Positions 10,843 through 20,579 of a DNA stretch of 64,000 nucleotides are shown here, piece after piece (position 1 is the stretch's first letter; every line of letters starts with the position of its first letter). The stretch is from Oceanobacillus chungangensis (lineage in GTDB: Bacteria; Bacillota; Bacilli; Bacillales; Amphibacillaceae), in NCBI RefSeq assembly GCF_003369565.1, contig NZ_PIOD01000010.1, positions 41,243-105,242 of the forward strand, in the 5' to 3' direction. A program made the position numbers and the translations under genes. The notes below the pieces were generated by a model. That model made no database searches and was not told the origin of the DNA. It was given only the letters and a program-made list of their open reading frames with translations.

Positions 10843-11280
10843 ATGCGCACAACTTTTATGGCGAATGAAGCTAATATCGAACGCAAATGGCTTGTTGTGG
10901 ATGCTGAAGGTCAAAGACTTGGTCGTTTATCAAGTGAAGTTGCTGCAATCCTTCGTGGAAAGCACAAACCAACTTACACACCACATGCAGACACTGGAGA
11001 TAATGTTATCATTATCAACGCTGAGAAAATAGAATTAACAGGAAACAAAATCAATGACAAAATGTACTACAATCATTCAGGTCATCCAGGCGGAATGAGA
11101 GAACGTAACGCAGACGAAATGCGTTCTAAATATCCTCAAGAAATGCTAGAAAGAGCAATTAAAGGGATGCTTCCAAAAGGTCCATTAGGTCGCAAAATGG
11201 CTAAGAAATTACATGTATATAGAGGACCAGAACACAATAATCAAGCACAAAAACCAGAAGTTTACGAACTTCGTGGATAA
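10843..11280 (+). CDS. rplM: 50S ribosomal protein L13
   Basis: Early-assembly large-subunit protein. 145 residues, as in B. subtilis, starting [16 protein letters not shown] and ending [10 protein letters not shown]. The ATG at 10843 follows atggaggga. An internal ATG (MANE) is possible, but the long form is normal for Bacillaceae. Co-transcribed with rpsI 19 bp downstream. Confidence 0.98.
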   Translation: MRTTFMANEANIERKWLVVDAEGQRLGRLSSEVAAILRGKHKPTYTPHADTGDNVIIINAEKIELTGNKINDKMYYNHSGHPGGMRERNADEMRSKYPQEMLERAIKGMLPKGPLGRKMAKKLHVYRGPEHNNQAQKPEVYELRG

Positions 11281-11299
11281 TTAGAAGGAGGTTAAACAA

Positions 11300-11692
11300 T
11301 TGGCACAAGTACAATATTACGGCACAGGTCGTAGAAAAAAATCAACTGCTCGTGTACGTCTAGTACCAGGCACAGGTAATGTTACTATCAATGGTCGTGA
11401 AGCAAAAGACTATTTCCCATATGACACACAACTTCTTATTCTTAACCAGCCACTAGCTGCTACAGAAACAGAAGGAACTTATGACGTGCTAGTTAACGTT
11501 CATGGTGGTGGATTCACTGGTCAAGCTGGTGCAATTCGTCATGGTATCGCTCGTGCACTTTTAGAAGCTGATCCTGAATACCGTGCTTCACTTAAACGTG
11601 AAGGTTACCTAACTCGTGATGCTCGCATGAAAGAACGTAAAAAATACGGTCTTAAAGGCGCTCGTCGTGCACCTCAGTTCTCAAAACGTTAA
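11300..11692 (+). CDS. rpsI: 30S ribosomal protein S9
   Basis: Small-subunit head protein whose C-terminal tail reaches the P-site tRNA. 130 residues with the typical ending RRAPQFSKR. The start is TTG preceded by aaggaggt, giving [13 protein letters not shown]. It closes the rplM-rpsI operon; a clear terminator follows. In B. subtilis ybaJ and cwlD come next, whereas here cwlD is 46.5 kb away. Confidence 0.98.
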   Translation: MAQVQYYGTGRRKKSTARVRLVPGTGNVTINGREAKDYFPYDTQLLILNQPLAATETEGTYDVLVNVHGGGFTGQAGAIRHGIARALLEADPEYRASLKREGYLTRDARMKERKKYGLKGARRAPQFSKR

Positions 11693-11706
11693 TATATTTA
11701 CATTTC

Positions 11707-11742
11707 AAGACTCTTTTCACTTATGTGGAAAGGGTCTTTTTT
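11707..11742 (+). terminator. Rho-independent terminator after rpsI
   Basis: Stem AAGACTCTTTTCAC with GTGGAAAGGGTCTT (one unpaired base and a G-U), loop TTAT, then a T run. It ends the rplM-rpsI transcript. Confidence 0.9.
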
Positions 11743-11939
11743 ATGTTTGAAAAGTACTTTTGACCATGAGTGAACACATTTCATAGCTCAATATACTTCT
11801 GAAATTTTTCTGCTGTTTGCTCTTTTCCTTTTGGTGTTCATGCATACTGCCCACTTTGTCTAAATATAATGAATCTGAGTGTCCTTTTTTTTCAAAATCA
11901 TTTTAAGAAAAACGCCAAACTTTTTTCACAAACTAGAGA
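11743..11939. other. Intergenic region before the S9 peptidase gene
   Basis: About 200 AT-rich bases without a gene. A TATAAT at 11865-11870 could be a -10 box for the peptidase gene, but no good -35 is seen at the right distance. Confidence 0.35.
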
Positions 11940-13739
11940 ATGGGTGGGGAGGAAATGACCAAAGTTGTTCCAGATCCTTATGTCAATCAGCTTACGGTTA
12001 GAGATTTTGATTGTGAAGCTAATAGTAATCAAATAAGTGTGATCGTGGAATATATGGGATTGCCTCGAGTAGAGAAGTGGAATATAGATCAAAGGAGACC
12101 TGAGCAGCCATCTTTTACATCGGAAAGAATTACGTTCTTAAAATATGTTACTGGCACTTCGGATTTAATTATCGGGATGGATGTGACCGGCGATGAAAGG
12201 GAGCAATTATTTCTCCTCAAGGAAAATGGTATGCTCATCCCACTGACCCACTCGCCTGAACATGTTCATCTATATGGGGGAAGCTCTCCAGACGGAAAAT
12301 GGATTGCCTGGTCCAGCAACCGACAAAACCCAGCCTTTTTAGATATTTATATCCAAAGTCTAGAGACTTATGAAACTCATCTAGTGTTTGCTGGAGATGG
12401 AATGTTTACTGTGGAGAGATGGTTTCCTAATGGAAATGCATTATTGGTCAGAAGAACGAACTCTGCGCTGGATCAAGATTTAGGGATTCTATCTCTTTTA
12501 ACTGGAAACATCGACTGGATTACAGAGCATTCAGGAGAAGCAAGCTACCGCAATATCCATTTCAGTAACAACGGAGATGAAATATATCTATTGTCCAACA
12601 AAGATAGTGAATTCTATGGACTGGCGTGTATTCATCTGCCCACCAAACAATTAACTTGGCTGCTTCGGGGGAATTGGGACTTTGAAGGATTGACTCTTAA
12701 TAAAGAAAATAACATGTTTGCTTTTACTGAAAATCAAGGTGGAATCTCAAAAGGATATTTGTTTGATTTGAACCAAGGGGCTCTTTATACATGGGAAACC
12801 CCGATGGGCGTGATTACCAATCTCACCTTTTTACTTCAACGACAAATGCTGCTTTTTAAATTAAATGGACCTGCGCATCCCTCAGAACTATGGGCTCTTC
12901 ACCTTCCAACTCTTCAGGTCCAGTCATTAATGAATATAAGCAAACCTCTCATAGAAGGAAAACTAGCCAATCCAAAACTGCTATCCTATCGTTCATTTGA
13001 CGGTCTTCAAATCCCCTTCTTTTACTATAAGCCAGAGCCAGCTGCTCAGAAACATCCAGTTGTCATCTATCTTCATGGCGGACCAGAAAGTCAAAGCCGG
13101 GCGTCCTACAACCCACTTTTTGAATATTTACAAAGCAAGGGCTTTTGTATAGCAGCGCCTAATTTCCGCGGAAGCACAGGGTACGGTAAGACGTATACCC
13201 AATTGGATGATGTACGTAAACGGATGGATGCCCTAAAGGATGTGATATCCCTAGTGGACTTTCTCAAACAAGATCCAGATATTGATGCTAGTAAAATCGC
13301 TGTTCTAGGAGGAAGTTATGGTGGATTTTTAACACTTGCGGCGATCAGTCACTATCCCAATTTATGGGTGTCTGCAGTTGATATTGTAGGAATGTCGAGC
13401 CTGCGAACGTTTATCCAAACAACCAGTCCCTGGAGGAAGCGGCTTAGAGAAATTGAATACGGTACGGTTAAACAGGACGAGGATTTTTTTAATCAGATTG
13501 ATCCTCTTAATCATGCGGACAGAATTACGGCTCCCTTGCTAGTCATTCACGGCGTAAATGACCCACGTGTCTCCATTGACGAGTCGGAGCAAATCGTCAA
13601 TAAACTGAAGCAACGAGAACATCCCGTTACCTTTCATCGCATTGAAGGGGAGGGGCATAACTTAGTCAAACCAGAGGATAAAATCTACGTTTACTCTATG
13701 GTGGCTGCTTTCCTTGAGCAATATATGGGACGTGATTAA
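11940..13739 (+). CDS. S9 family (prolyl oligopeptidase-like) serine peptidase
   Basis: 599 residues: an N-terminal beta-propeller-like region (about 1-340) and a C-terminal alpha/beta-hydrolase domain. The catalytic triad is visible as Ser459 in GGSYGG, Asp541 in NDPRVS and His573 in EGEGHN. HGGPES (near 380) forms the oxyanion region. The start is uncertain: ATG 11940 has a weak RBS, while ATG 11955 follows ggggagg with only 2 bp spacing. There is no signal peptide, so it is probably cytosolic. It is the nearest peptidase to the bacteriocin cluster (720 bp upstream) and might cut a leader peptide, though this is only inferred from position. Confidence 0.85.
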   Translation: MGGEEMTKVVPDPYVNQLTVRDFDCEANSNQISVIVEYMGLPRVEKWNIDQRRPEQPSFTSERITFLKYVTGTSDLIIGMDVTGDEREQLFLLKENGMLIPLTHSPEHVHLYGGSSPDGKWIAWSSNRQNPAFLDIYIQSLETYETHLVFAGDGMFTVERWFPNGNALLVRRTNSALDQDLGILSLLTGNIDWITEHSGEASYRNIHFSNNGDEIYLLSNKDSEFYGLACIHLPTKQLTWLLRGNWDFEGLTLNKENNMFAFTENQGGISKGYLFDLNQGALYTWETPMGVITNLTFLLQRQMLLFKLNGPAHPSELWALHLPTLQVQSLMNISKPLIEGKLANPKLLSYRSFDGLQIPFFYYKPEPAAQKHPVVIYLHGGPESQSRASYNPLFEYLQSKGFCIAAPNFRGSTGYGKTYTQLDDVRKRMDALKDVISLVDFLKQDPDIDASKIAVLGGSYGGFLTLAAISHYPNLWVSAVDIVGMSSLRTFIQTTSPWRKRLREIEYGTVKQDEDFFNQIDPLNHADRITAPLLVIHGVNDPRVSIDESEQIVNKLKQREHPVTFHRIEGEGHNLVKPEDKIYVYSMVAAFLEQYMGRD

Positions 13740-14461
13740 TATCAAAGCTCAACGAACGGTGTATATGTATGTTCATCATCATTTGGATATCAGAGTGTCC
13801 CAGCCGCTTCCGGACTTTTCTAAAACTAGTTTATAAATAGGAATAAATACACCATCCATAGTGAAAGATTTCCCGGTTTTCCCCTTTGTGGGTGGCATAA
13901 GTGATGAAGAACAATGTATATCATATGCCGCTCAAAAGGTGATAAATTAATCGTTTACGGAGTGGTGACCATTCTGCCGCCAATCTTGTCCTATGCAATC
14001 ATTTTTTCTTTTTAACCTGGCAAAATGTAGAACAAACGGACAAGCTGTCCAGACAATATTCAAGCTTTATCGTGCTGAAAAATGAGATAACATTCATTAC
14101 TTCAATGGTCAGTCATACGATGAACACACTATAGAAAAATCGATTAATAATACTATTACTTTCTATAGCTTATCTAAATTAACGAAGGTTCCATGAAAAG
14201 AGTGCTTCATAAGTAAATCTGTTAATCCGGATGAAGGTGAACCAGCTATTAGATTCGATGTATAAAATTTGCCGGTTTTACCAGTTCCATAAAATTAGGC
14301 ATCTATATTAGTAACAATACCCATCTATTGTACATAATTTGTTGATGAGTGTTCGAAATATAAATATTTTCATTTGTATACAGTACTTTTTTCGATATAA
14401 CTCAGCTGCCGTTTTAAGTTTTCAATACCTATTTTTAATTTTGATTGAGGAGGAATAGAAA
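13740..14461. other. Gene-poor, apparently decayed region with possible precursor promoter
   Basis: 722 bp without an intact gene. Short frames such as one encoding VKDFPVFPFVGG (about 13861-13950) and a helical stretch near 14037-14130 look like remnants, but I cannot assign them to a family. At the 3' end TTGTAT (14374-14379) and TATAAC (14396-14401), 16 bp apart, could be the promoter of the microcin precursor gene. RBS gaggagga precedes that gene. Confidence 0.4.
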
Positions 14462-14725
14462 ATGAATGATTTCCAAAATGAACTTCAAATGTTAAATGTT
14501 GGTGATTTCCAAGCGACTCAGGCAGTCCCTTCGGATCAAACACAGTATTATACTGATCAATTCGGTGAGCAATTCGGATTTGGTTTTGGTTTCAGATGCT
14601 TTAGTTGTTTTAGATGCTTTAACTGTTTTAATTGCTTTAACTGCTTTAACTGTTTTAGATGCTCTAACTGCTTTAGTTGTTCCCATTGCTCATCTTGCGC
14701 CAGATGTCATCGAGAAGACAATTAA
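14462..14725 (+). CDS. Heterocycloanthracin/sonorensin-type TOMM precursor peptide
   Basis: 87-residue precursor of a thiazole/oxazole-modified microcin. The leader (about 1-40, MNDFQNELQMLNVGDFQ...) matches the conserved leader of this family. The core has 13 cysteines at every third residue from 46 to 82 (46, 49, 52 ... 82), mostly as FNC or FRC triplets, with serines at 48, 68, 72, 74, 77 and 78. Cyclodehydration and oxidation of Cys would give thiazoles; the product class is expected to be antibacterial. The three modification genes follow. The core DNA is a run of 9-bp repeats. Confidence 0.93.
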   Translation: MNDFQNELQMLNVGDFQATQAVPSDQTQYYTDQFGEQFGFGFGFRCFSCFRCFNCFNCFNCFNCFRCSNCFSCSHCSSCARCHREDN

Positions 14726-14824
14726 GCCGTGTGTTAATCGTTTAGTTTTTTATTTGAGAAAGTCCCCTGTATTGTTGGCAGGTAGGAAAGTATAAACTTT
14801 CCTCCGCTGCATAAGTGCAACTAA

Positions 14825-14862
14825 GGTTGTCACCGAAAGGCTTGGTGACAACCAAGTTTTTT
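14825..14862 (+). terminator. Hairpin with T tract after the precursor gene
   Basis: Perfect 10-bp stem GGTTGTCACC/GGTGACAACC around GAAAGGCTT, followed by AAGTTTTTT. It may attenuate transcription between the precursor and the modification genes, giving more precursor than enzyme. The same sequence block, including the upstream cataagtgcaacta, recurs in altered form near 36590 and 36880, so it is also part of a dispersed repeat. Confidence 0.7.
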
Positions 14863-14972
14863 AACAGGAGTCTTTCAATATAAGGCATGACATAATGGAC
14901 AAATTGCTGTACATAAGATGGTAGTGGAAGTGATAGTGAACAATTATGGCCACAAGGGTAAGGAGGATAGAG

Positions 14973-16931
14973 ATGGCAAGTTTGAAACCTTCTATGCGTC
15001 TGAAAGTGAAAAGAGACACGTTTTATCTCCCTGAACCAAACCGAGGTGTATATTTTCGAAACAACTTAAGTTCATTCCGTATCGAAGGTAATGGAATCGA
15101 TCAATGGCTTGAAAAATTGTTACCGATGTTTAATGGGGAGTATACGTTAGGACAATTGACTAACGAATTGCCTGGCCCATACCGGGATCGTGTATATGAA
15201 ATTGCTGAAGCGCTGTATGCAAATGGCTATGTTCGTGATTTAAGCCAAGACCTTCAGCATCAATTATCGGATTATCAGCTTAAAAATCATGCATCTCAAA
15301 TTGAGTTTGTGGACAATTTAGTTGGTTCTGGGGCAGCCCGTTTTCAAGTTTTTCGTCAGGCCAAAGTGCTGGCAGTTGGCTCTGGTCCTATTTTAAATTC
15401 ATTGGTTTCTTCTTTAATTGAATCCGGGTTGACTAAGATCCAAGTGCTAATCACAGACGGGGTTCCGACCAATAGACAAAGGTTAAAAGAACTCGTGGAA
15501 CATGCACGAAAGAAAGATCCAGAGTTTGACTTAAAGGAGGTTCCGCAAAAGAAAGAGAGTTGGCGGGAAATAGTAAAGCCCTTTGATTCAATTTTGTATG
15601 TGAGTCAGGAGGGAGAACTAGAGGAACTTAAGTATTTTCATACAGTTTGCAGGGAAGAGAAGAAAATGTTTCTCCCTGCTATATGCTTGCAGCAGGTAGG
15701 TTTAGCTGGTCCATTAGTACATCCAGATTCCGAGGTGTGTTGGGAGTCGGCATGGCGCCGTTTACACCATCCTGTCTTATTAAAAAATAGGCAATTTCCT
15801 TCTTTCTCTGCCACTCCGGGATCGTTGTTAGCCAATGTGATCGTATTTGAATTTTTTAAAGAGGTTACAGAAGTCACGGGATTGGAACAGAAAAATAGGA
15901 TTTTTCTTCTTGATTTGGATACATTGGAGGGAAACTGGCATTCGTTTTTGCCTCATCCACTTGTAACGAGCGATATATTTGCTGAATGGGTTGAAGATGT
16001 CGAAAGCCGCATCCAAATAGGCTTAGAGAAAGTTGAGTCAGCCGGTAAATTACTTCTTTATTTCAACCAGTTGACATCAGAGAAATCAGGAATCTTCCAT
16101 ATTTGGGAGGAGGAAGATTTAAGGCAGCTTCCATTAGCTCAGTGTCGCGTTCAGGTAGTCGACCCCTTGTCAGAGGGACCAGCTGAGTTGATGCAGGACG
16201 TTGTCTGTTCGGGTTTGACTCATGAGGAGGCACGAAGAGAAGCTGGATTAACTGGGATTGAAACTTATGGATCGCGGATGGTCCGTTTGGTCGTTAATAC
16301 GCTGCCACAAAATAAAAATGATGAAGGAATTTTGTCAGTAATGGAGGAAGTTGTCGGGGTTGGAGCTGGTGAATCGTTTGTTGAAGGTGTAGGTCGTGGG
16401 TTACAAAAGTGCTTGGCAGTGGAGCTTAGCAAGCAACAACTTAATCAGAAGTATTCTGTCTCTCCAGTACAGTTGCGTTTTATAGAAGACGAGAGATGCC
16501 GATTCTATTTAGAGGCACTGACTGTGATGCAGGGAGCACCAATTATCGGAATAGGAAGTGAAGTATCCGGTTTTCCTGTAGTATGGGTAGGTACGAAAGA
16601 TGGATGGTATGGCAGTGCAGATCTAAATATAACAATGGCGTTACGGAGGGCATTACAGCAGGCACTTATCAAAGTGCAAAACAAAATGGACTCTACTAAT
16701 GAACTAGCTAGTGAGGTAACGTCCGTATTTTTGGAGGACAAAGTGCCAGTTAGTCTCGGTATTCCTGCGTGTGAAGATGGGATACAAGCAGACATCCTGC
16801 AAGGAGCCATGGAAATACTAAAACGGAATGGAAAACGGGTCTTAGTATTTGAATTAGGACTTGAACCTGTTTTTAAAGAGCAGCTAGACGGAGTGTTTGG
16901 TGTTTTGCTGCGAGAGGAGGATTCACAATGA
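14973..16931 (+). CDS. TOMM maturation protein, ThiF-like (ocin_ThiF_like family)
   Basis: Recognised as the putative thiazole-containing bacteriocin maturation protein found in heterocycloanthracin clusters. 652 residues from the ATG at 14973, which has a perfect RBS (aaggagg at 14960-14966). An in-frame ATG at 14946 has none. The N-terminal 100 residues resemble a leader-recognition domain (LPEPNRGVYFRNNLSSFRIEG). The middle has an E1/ThiF-like nucleotide-binding fold (VLAVGSGPILNSLVSSLIESG). It probably presents the precursor to the YcaO enzyme. It overlaps the next gene by 4 bp (ATGA). Confidence 0.88.
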   Translation: MASLKPSMRLKVKRDTFYLPEPNRGVYFRNNLSSFRIEGNGIDQWLEKLLPMFNGEYTLGQLTNELPGPYRDRVYEIAEALYANGYVRDLSQDLQHQLSDYQLKNHASQIEFVDNLVGSGAARFQVFRQAKVLAVGSGPILNSLVSSLIESGLTKIQVLITDGVPTNRQRLKELVEHARKKDPEFDLKEVPQKKESWREIVKPFDSILYVSQEGELEELKYFHTVCREEKKMFLPAICLQQVGLAGPLVHPDSEVCWESAWRRLHHPVLLKNRQFPSFSATPGSLLANVIVFEFFKEVTEVTGLEQKNRIFLLDLDTLEGNWHSFLPHPLVTSDIFAEWVEDVESRIQIGLEKVESAGKLLLYFNQLTSEKSGIFHIWEEEDLRQLPLAQCRVQVVDPLSEGPAELMQDVVCSGLTHEEARREAGLTGIETYGSRMVRLVVNTLPQNKNDEGILSVMEEVVGVGAGESFVEGVGRGLQKCLAVELSKQQLNQKYSVSPVQLRFIEDERCRFYLEALTVMQGAPIIGIGSEVSGFPVVWVGTKDGWYGSADLNITMALRRALQQALIKVQNKMDSTNELASEVTSVFLEDKVPVSLGIPACEDGIQADILQGAMEILKRNGKRVLVFELGLEPVFKEQLDGVFGVLLREEDSQ

Positions 16932-18871
16932 GTTCCCTCGTGTTGATTGTCGGAGAAGGTGTGCTTGCGGAACTTGTTAGCGATGAACTGTCAGCACACC
17001 ATCAGGTTATTCGTAAGTCCAATTTTGAGGAAGGAGTTCCAAAAAATGCAGATTTGGCCCTTTTTTTGGATGATGGTTGGGAACCCTCTGTTCATCAAAA
17101 GGCTGAAGAAATGTTTAAAAAGACTGGTACTCCCTGGCTCAGAGGGTTCGTTTCATTTGGAGAAGGTGTAGTTGGTCCGCTTGTAAGACCAGGTGCAGCC
17201 GGTTGCTCTCAATGTGCGGACATGAGACGTCTAATGGGAGGACGTGACCGTTCAGAGATGTGGGAGGTACAACAGAGACCAGCTCTGGCCGGGGGAATGG
17301 GAAGTGACCCGTGGGCTTCAAGTAACGGACTTTTACAAATGGTTTACCTTATTGAGGTTGAGGTACAGAATTTATTACAAGGTGATCAGGCTTATTCGGA
17401 AGGGAAGATATATCTAATTGACTTGAAAACACTGAATAGCTCGTGGCATTCTTTTCTGCCCAACCCGCTGTGTCAGGTCTGTGGCGAATTACCCGATGAT
17501 TCGCGAGACTTAGCCCGATTTTCACTGCAAGCAAGTCCGAAAATCAGTTCCAGCAGTTTCCGCTGCCGTCCGTTGGATGAAATGAAAAAAGTTATTGTCA
17601 AAGACTATCTGGATAATCGTACTGGTCTTTTGAATAGTAAAATGTATGATCTAGTGCCTCCATTTGCCGATGCGAGTGTTAATCTTCCTATGTTAGTCGG
17701 GGACGAGGGAACAGCCGGCCGGACCCATTCATACGAAGAAAGCGTGTCAACAGCCATTTTAGAGGGATTGGAGCGGTACTGTGGTTTAGAGCCACGTGGC
17801 AAACGGACAGTAATACATGATAGCTTGATTAACCTTGAAAATCAAGCACTTAATCCATTGAAGGTAGGCGTACACGCAAAGGAACAATATGCGCAGCCTG
17901 GTTTTCCATTTAAATCGTTTAATCCTGACCGTTCCATTAATTGGGTATGGGGTTATTCGTTCTTAGAAGAGCGTCCCATTCTGGTACCTGAGCGACTTGC
18001 CTATTATAGTGTTCGCGGGTCGCAAGGTTTTATCTATGAAACTTCCAATGGATGTGCGCTAGGAGGAAGTTTAGAGGAGGCGATTTTCTACGGAATTATG
18101 GAAGTGGTCGAGCGTGATTCATTCCTGATGACTTGGTACGCGAAGCTGAATCTTCCGCGACTGGACCCTTTTACAGCTGAAGACCAGGAGTTGGAGTTAA
18201 TGGTCGAACGGATGCGAGCGGTCGCTGGGTATGATTTGTATTTGTATAACTCTACGATGGAACATGGTATTCCAAGTATTTGGGCAATGGCTAAAAACAG
18301 AAAGGAAAAGGGATTGAATCTCATCTGTGCAGCCGGAGCCCATCTGGACCCGGTACGGGCCGTTAAAAGCGCGATTCACGAGCTGGCGGGCATGATGCTC
18401 AACCTTGATGAACAGTTTGAGGCGAACCAGGAGGAGTATGAAAGAATGCTGCATGATTCTTCCTTGGTAAGACAGATGGATGACCACGGCATGCTTTACG
18501 GTTTACCGCAAGCAGAAGAACGCTTAAGTTTTTTGTTTGACACCAACAGCCCAATGCGGACTTTTAAGGAGGAGTTTAAGTGGGAGTCGAATCATACGGA
18601 TCTTACCGATGATTTGCAAGACATTCTTCAAGTGTTCCGTCAGTTAAACCTTGATGTAATTGTTGTAGACCAGTCGACACCGGAAACGATGCGAAACAGA
18701 TTACATTGCGTAAAAGTACTGATTCCGGGGATGCTGCCGATGACATTCGGGCATCACCTAACCCGCCTAACAGGACTTGAGAGGGTACTCCGGGTCCCTA
18801 TGGAACTTGGGTATACGAATAAACCATTGACACCAGAACAACTCAATCCATATCCACACCCGTTTCCTTAA
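16928..18871 (+). CDS. TOMM cyclodehydratase, YcaO domain (SagD-type)
   Basis: ATP-dependent enzyme that converts Cys/Ser/Thr of the precursor to azolines. 647 residues. The N-terminal third is E1-like, with CSQC and CQVC pairs that may bind zinc. The YcaO domain covers about 260-647: SYEESVSTAILEGLERYCG (about 268-286) and GGSLEEAIFYGIMEVVERDS (about 378-397) carry the glutamates that bind ATP/Mg. The tail NPYPHPFP is the proline-rich C-terminus important for catalysis in this family. It overlaps its partner gene upstream, and the dehydrogenase gene starts 21 bp downstream. Confidence 0.94.
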   Translation: MSSLVLIVGEGVLAELVSDELSAHHQVIRKSNFEEGVPKNADLALFLDDGWEPSVHQKAEEMFKKTGTPWLRGFVSFGEGVVGPLVRPGAAGCSQCADMRRLMGGRDRSEMWEVQQRPALAGGMGSDPWASSNGLLQMVYLIEVEVQNLLQGDQAYSEGKIYLIDLKTLNSSWHSFLPNPLCQVCGELPDDSRDLARFSLQASPKISSSSFRCRPLDEMKKVIVKDYLDNRTGLLNSKMYDLVPPFADASVNLPMLVGDEGTAGRTHSYEESVSTAILEGLERYCGLEPRGKRTVIHDSLINLENQALNPLKVGVHAKEQYAQPGFPFKSFNPDRSINWVWGYSFLEERPILVPERLAYYSVRGSQGFIYETSNGCALGGSLEEAIFYGIMEVVERDSFLMTWYAKLNLPRLDPFTAEDQELELMVERMRAVAGYDLYLYNSTMEHGIPSIWAMAKNRKEKGLNLICAAGAHLDPVRAVKSAIHELAGMMLNLDEQFEANQEEYERMLHDSSLVRQMDDHGMLYGLPQAEERLSFLFDTNSPMRTFKEEFKWESNHTDLTDDLQDILQVFRQLNLDVIVVDQSTPETMRNRLHCVKVLIPGMLPMTFGHHLTRLTGLERVLRVPMELGYTNKPLTPEQLNPYPHPFP

Positions 18872-18892
18872 AGACTGATTAGGAGGTAGAGG

Positions 18893-20470
18893 ATGAGTCT
18901 GGAAGAATTTTTGCAAAATCTGCATTTTAATATTGATAAGGCAAATCAGCCGAACTTGGAGGTAGACTGGGAGGATGCACCTCTTGCATATAAACTCTAC
19001 CGTGGATTACCGATTGTTCCATTGTCCTCGGAAGTGCCGCTAACGCTTACTGGAGAAGAACCTCCAGCTAGACTGGACCTTAATAGAGTCGGTCATTTTC
19101 TCTGGTATGTATTCGGTTTTACCCAGTTGAGCCAATCAGTCTTTCCAATGGACTCCACAGAGCAAGATCCCCACCCTGTGCAGTCTTATCGGCGATTTGC
19201 TCCTTCTGGTGGGGCGCTATACCCTAACGAATTGTACGTGTATTTGAAGGTAGAGGGACTTCCTGATGGAGTCTACCATTATGATGTAGCGCACCATAGC
19301 CTGGTATGCTTAAGGGAAGGGAATTTCGACTCCTATTTAGCCAGGGCTCTGGGCAATCGGTGCGACTTCTCCTCGTGTTTTGGTATTGTCTTTGTGTCGA
19401 CAATGTTCTGGAAAAATTTCTTTAAATACAACAACTTTGCGTATCGACTCCAAGGATTGGATGCTGGTGTGCTGATGGGACAGTTAATGGAGGTAGCAAA
19501 AAGGTTTGGCTTCGCGTCAGGTGTGTACTTTCAATTTCTTGATACCGCAATCAATCATCTGCTTGGACTATCCGAACTAGAGGAGAGCGTATATAGTGTA
19601 ATCCCGCTATCTGTGGAAGCAACCACCTGGTCTGCTAACGGAAGGGACTTATACAAAAATGTTACATCGGAAGAATTGAAAAAAGAACTGCCAGCAATTC
19701 AAGCCGAACATTTCGAGCGGTCACTTAGTGTCAAAGAATATCCGATGATAACTGCGATGAATGAAGTCTCTAAGCTGGATTCCACAAATTCATTTAGGTT
19801 GCTCGAGAGGAGGACAATTCCTGAACGTATGGAGCTTACTGTGGAATTGCCTCAGGTAAAGTCCCTAACGTATGATCTGGCTGAGGCCTGCGGAAACCGA
19901 TTTTCCCCCGACATGGATTTCGTTTTAGAAAAGGTGAGTCAACAACAACTGGCCACCCTTCTTCAAGAGGCAACAACTTCTTTTTCATACAGAAATGATT
20001 TGGATGAAGCGTATAGGAGTAATGTTCCTCGTGTAACAATTTACAGCTGTTTATATAATGTCGAAGGTATTTCTAATGGGGCGTACGATTATGACAGCGC
20101 AAAGCATATATTAAGAGAAATATACCCTGGAGACCATCGACTCCATTTGCAGACTGGAATGTCTCTGGATAATGTGAATTTGCTTCAAGTACCACTTTGC
20201 CTGCATGTTGCTGGTGATAAGGAATTCTATCAAACAGAACTAGGACACAGGGGTTACAGAATCCAACAGATGGAAGCAGGCATGCTAGTGCAACGATTGC
20301 TTTTGGCCGCATCAGCTCTCGAGATGGGAGGGCACCCGCTACTTGGATTTGACGCGAATTTGAGTGATGAACTCTATAAAATGGATCAACAAGGAAAGAC
20401 CAGCTTAATCCAAATCCCAATTGGTCCCTATCGCCCTCGCCCTTCGCTGAGTGGAAGTTTGCACAGCTAA
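18893..20470 (+). CDS. SagB-type FMN-dependent azoline dehydrogenase
   Basis: Oxidises azolines to azoles (thiazole/oxazole) using FMN. 525 residues containing two nitroreductase-like halves: the first around 95-240 (YRRFAPSGGALYPNELYVYL, DGVYHYD) and a second, weaker copy around 355-510 (FSYRNDL, NGAYDYDSAKHIL). The RBS aggaggtag is strong. It is the last gene of the microcin operon; no exporter or immunity gene follows. Confidence 0.93.
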   Translation: MSLEEFLQNLHFNIDKANQPNLEVDWEDAPLAYKLYRGLPIVPLSSEVPLTLTGEEPPARLDLNRVGHFLWYVFGFTQLSQSVFPMDSTEQDPHPVQSYRRFAPSGGALYPNELYVYLKVEGLPDGVYHYDVAHHSLVCLREGNFDSYLARALGNRCDFSSCFGIVFVSTMFWKNFFKYNNFAYRLQGLDAGVLMGQLMEVAKRFGFASGVYFQFLDTAINHLLGLSELEESVYSVIPLSVEATTWSANGRDLYKNVTSEELKKELPAIQAEHFERSLSVKEYPMITAMNEVSKLDSTNSFRLLERRTIPERMELTVELPQVKSLTYDLAEACGNRFSPDMDFVLEKVSQQQLATLLQEATTSFSYRNDLDEAYRSNVPRVTIYSCLYNVEGISNGAYDYDSAKHILREIYPGDHRLHLQTGMSLDNVNLLQVPLCLHVAGDKEFYQTELGHRGYRIQQMEAGMLVQRLLLAASALEMGGHPLLGFDANLSDELYKMDQQGKTSLIQIPIGPYRPRPSLSGSLHS

Positions 20471-20579
20471 TTTAAGGGAATACATTACAAACGCTGAAAT
20501 GTACGATGAACAAATCGTAAGAAACTCACTCTCAGTAGTCCTTTCGCTGTTCATTTTTTTAAGAAGAGCATGTCTTAGC

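Noticed and set aside
11865..11870. TATAAT before the S9 peptidase as a firm promoter
   Set aside because: The -35 region does not fit; only mentioned as a possibility.
14492..14795. Other reading frames overlapping the microcin precursor on both strands
   Set aside because: They are products of the 9-bp repeat; only the 14462 frame has the RBS, leader and Cys pattern.
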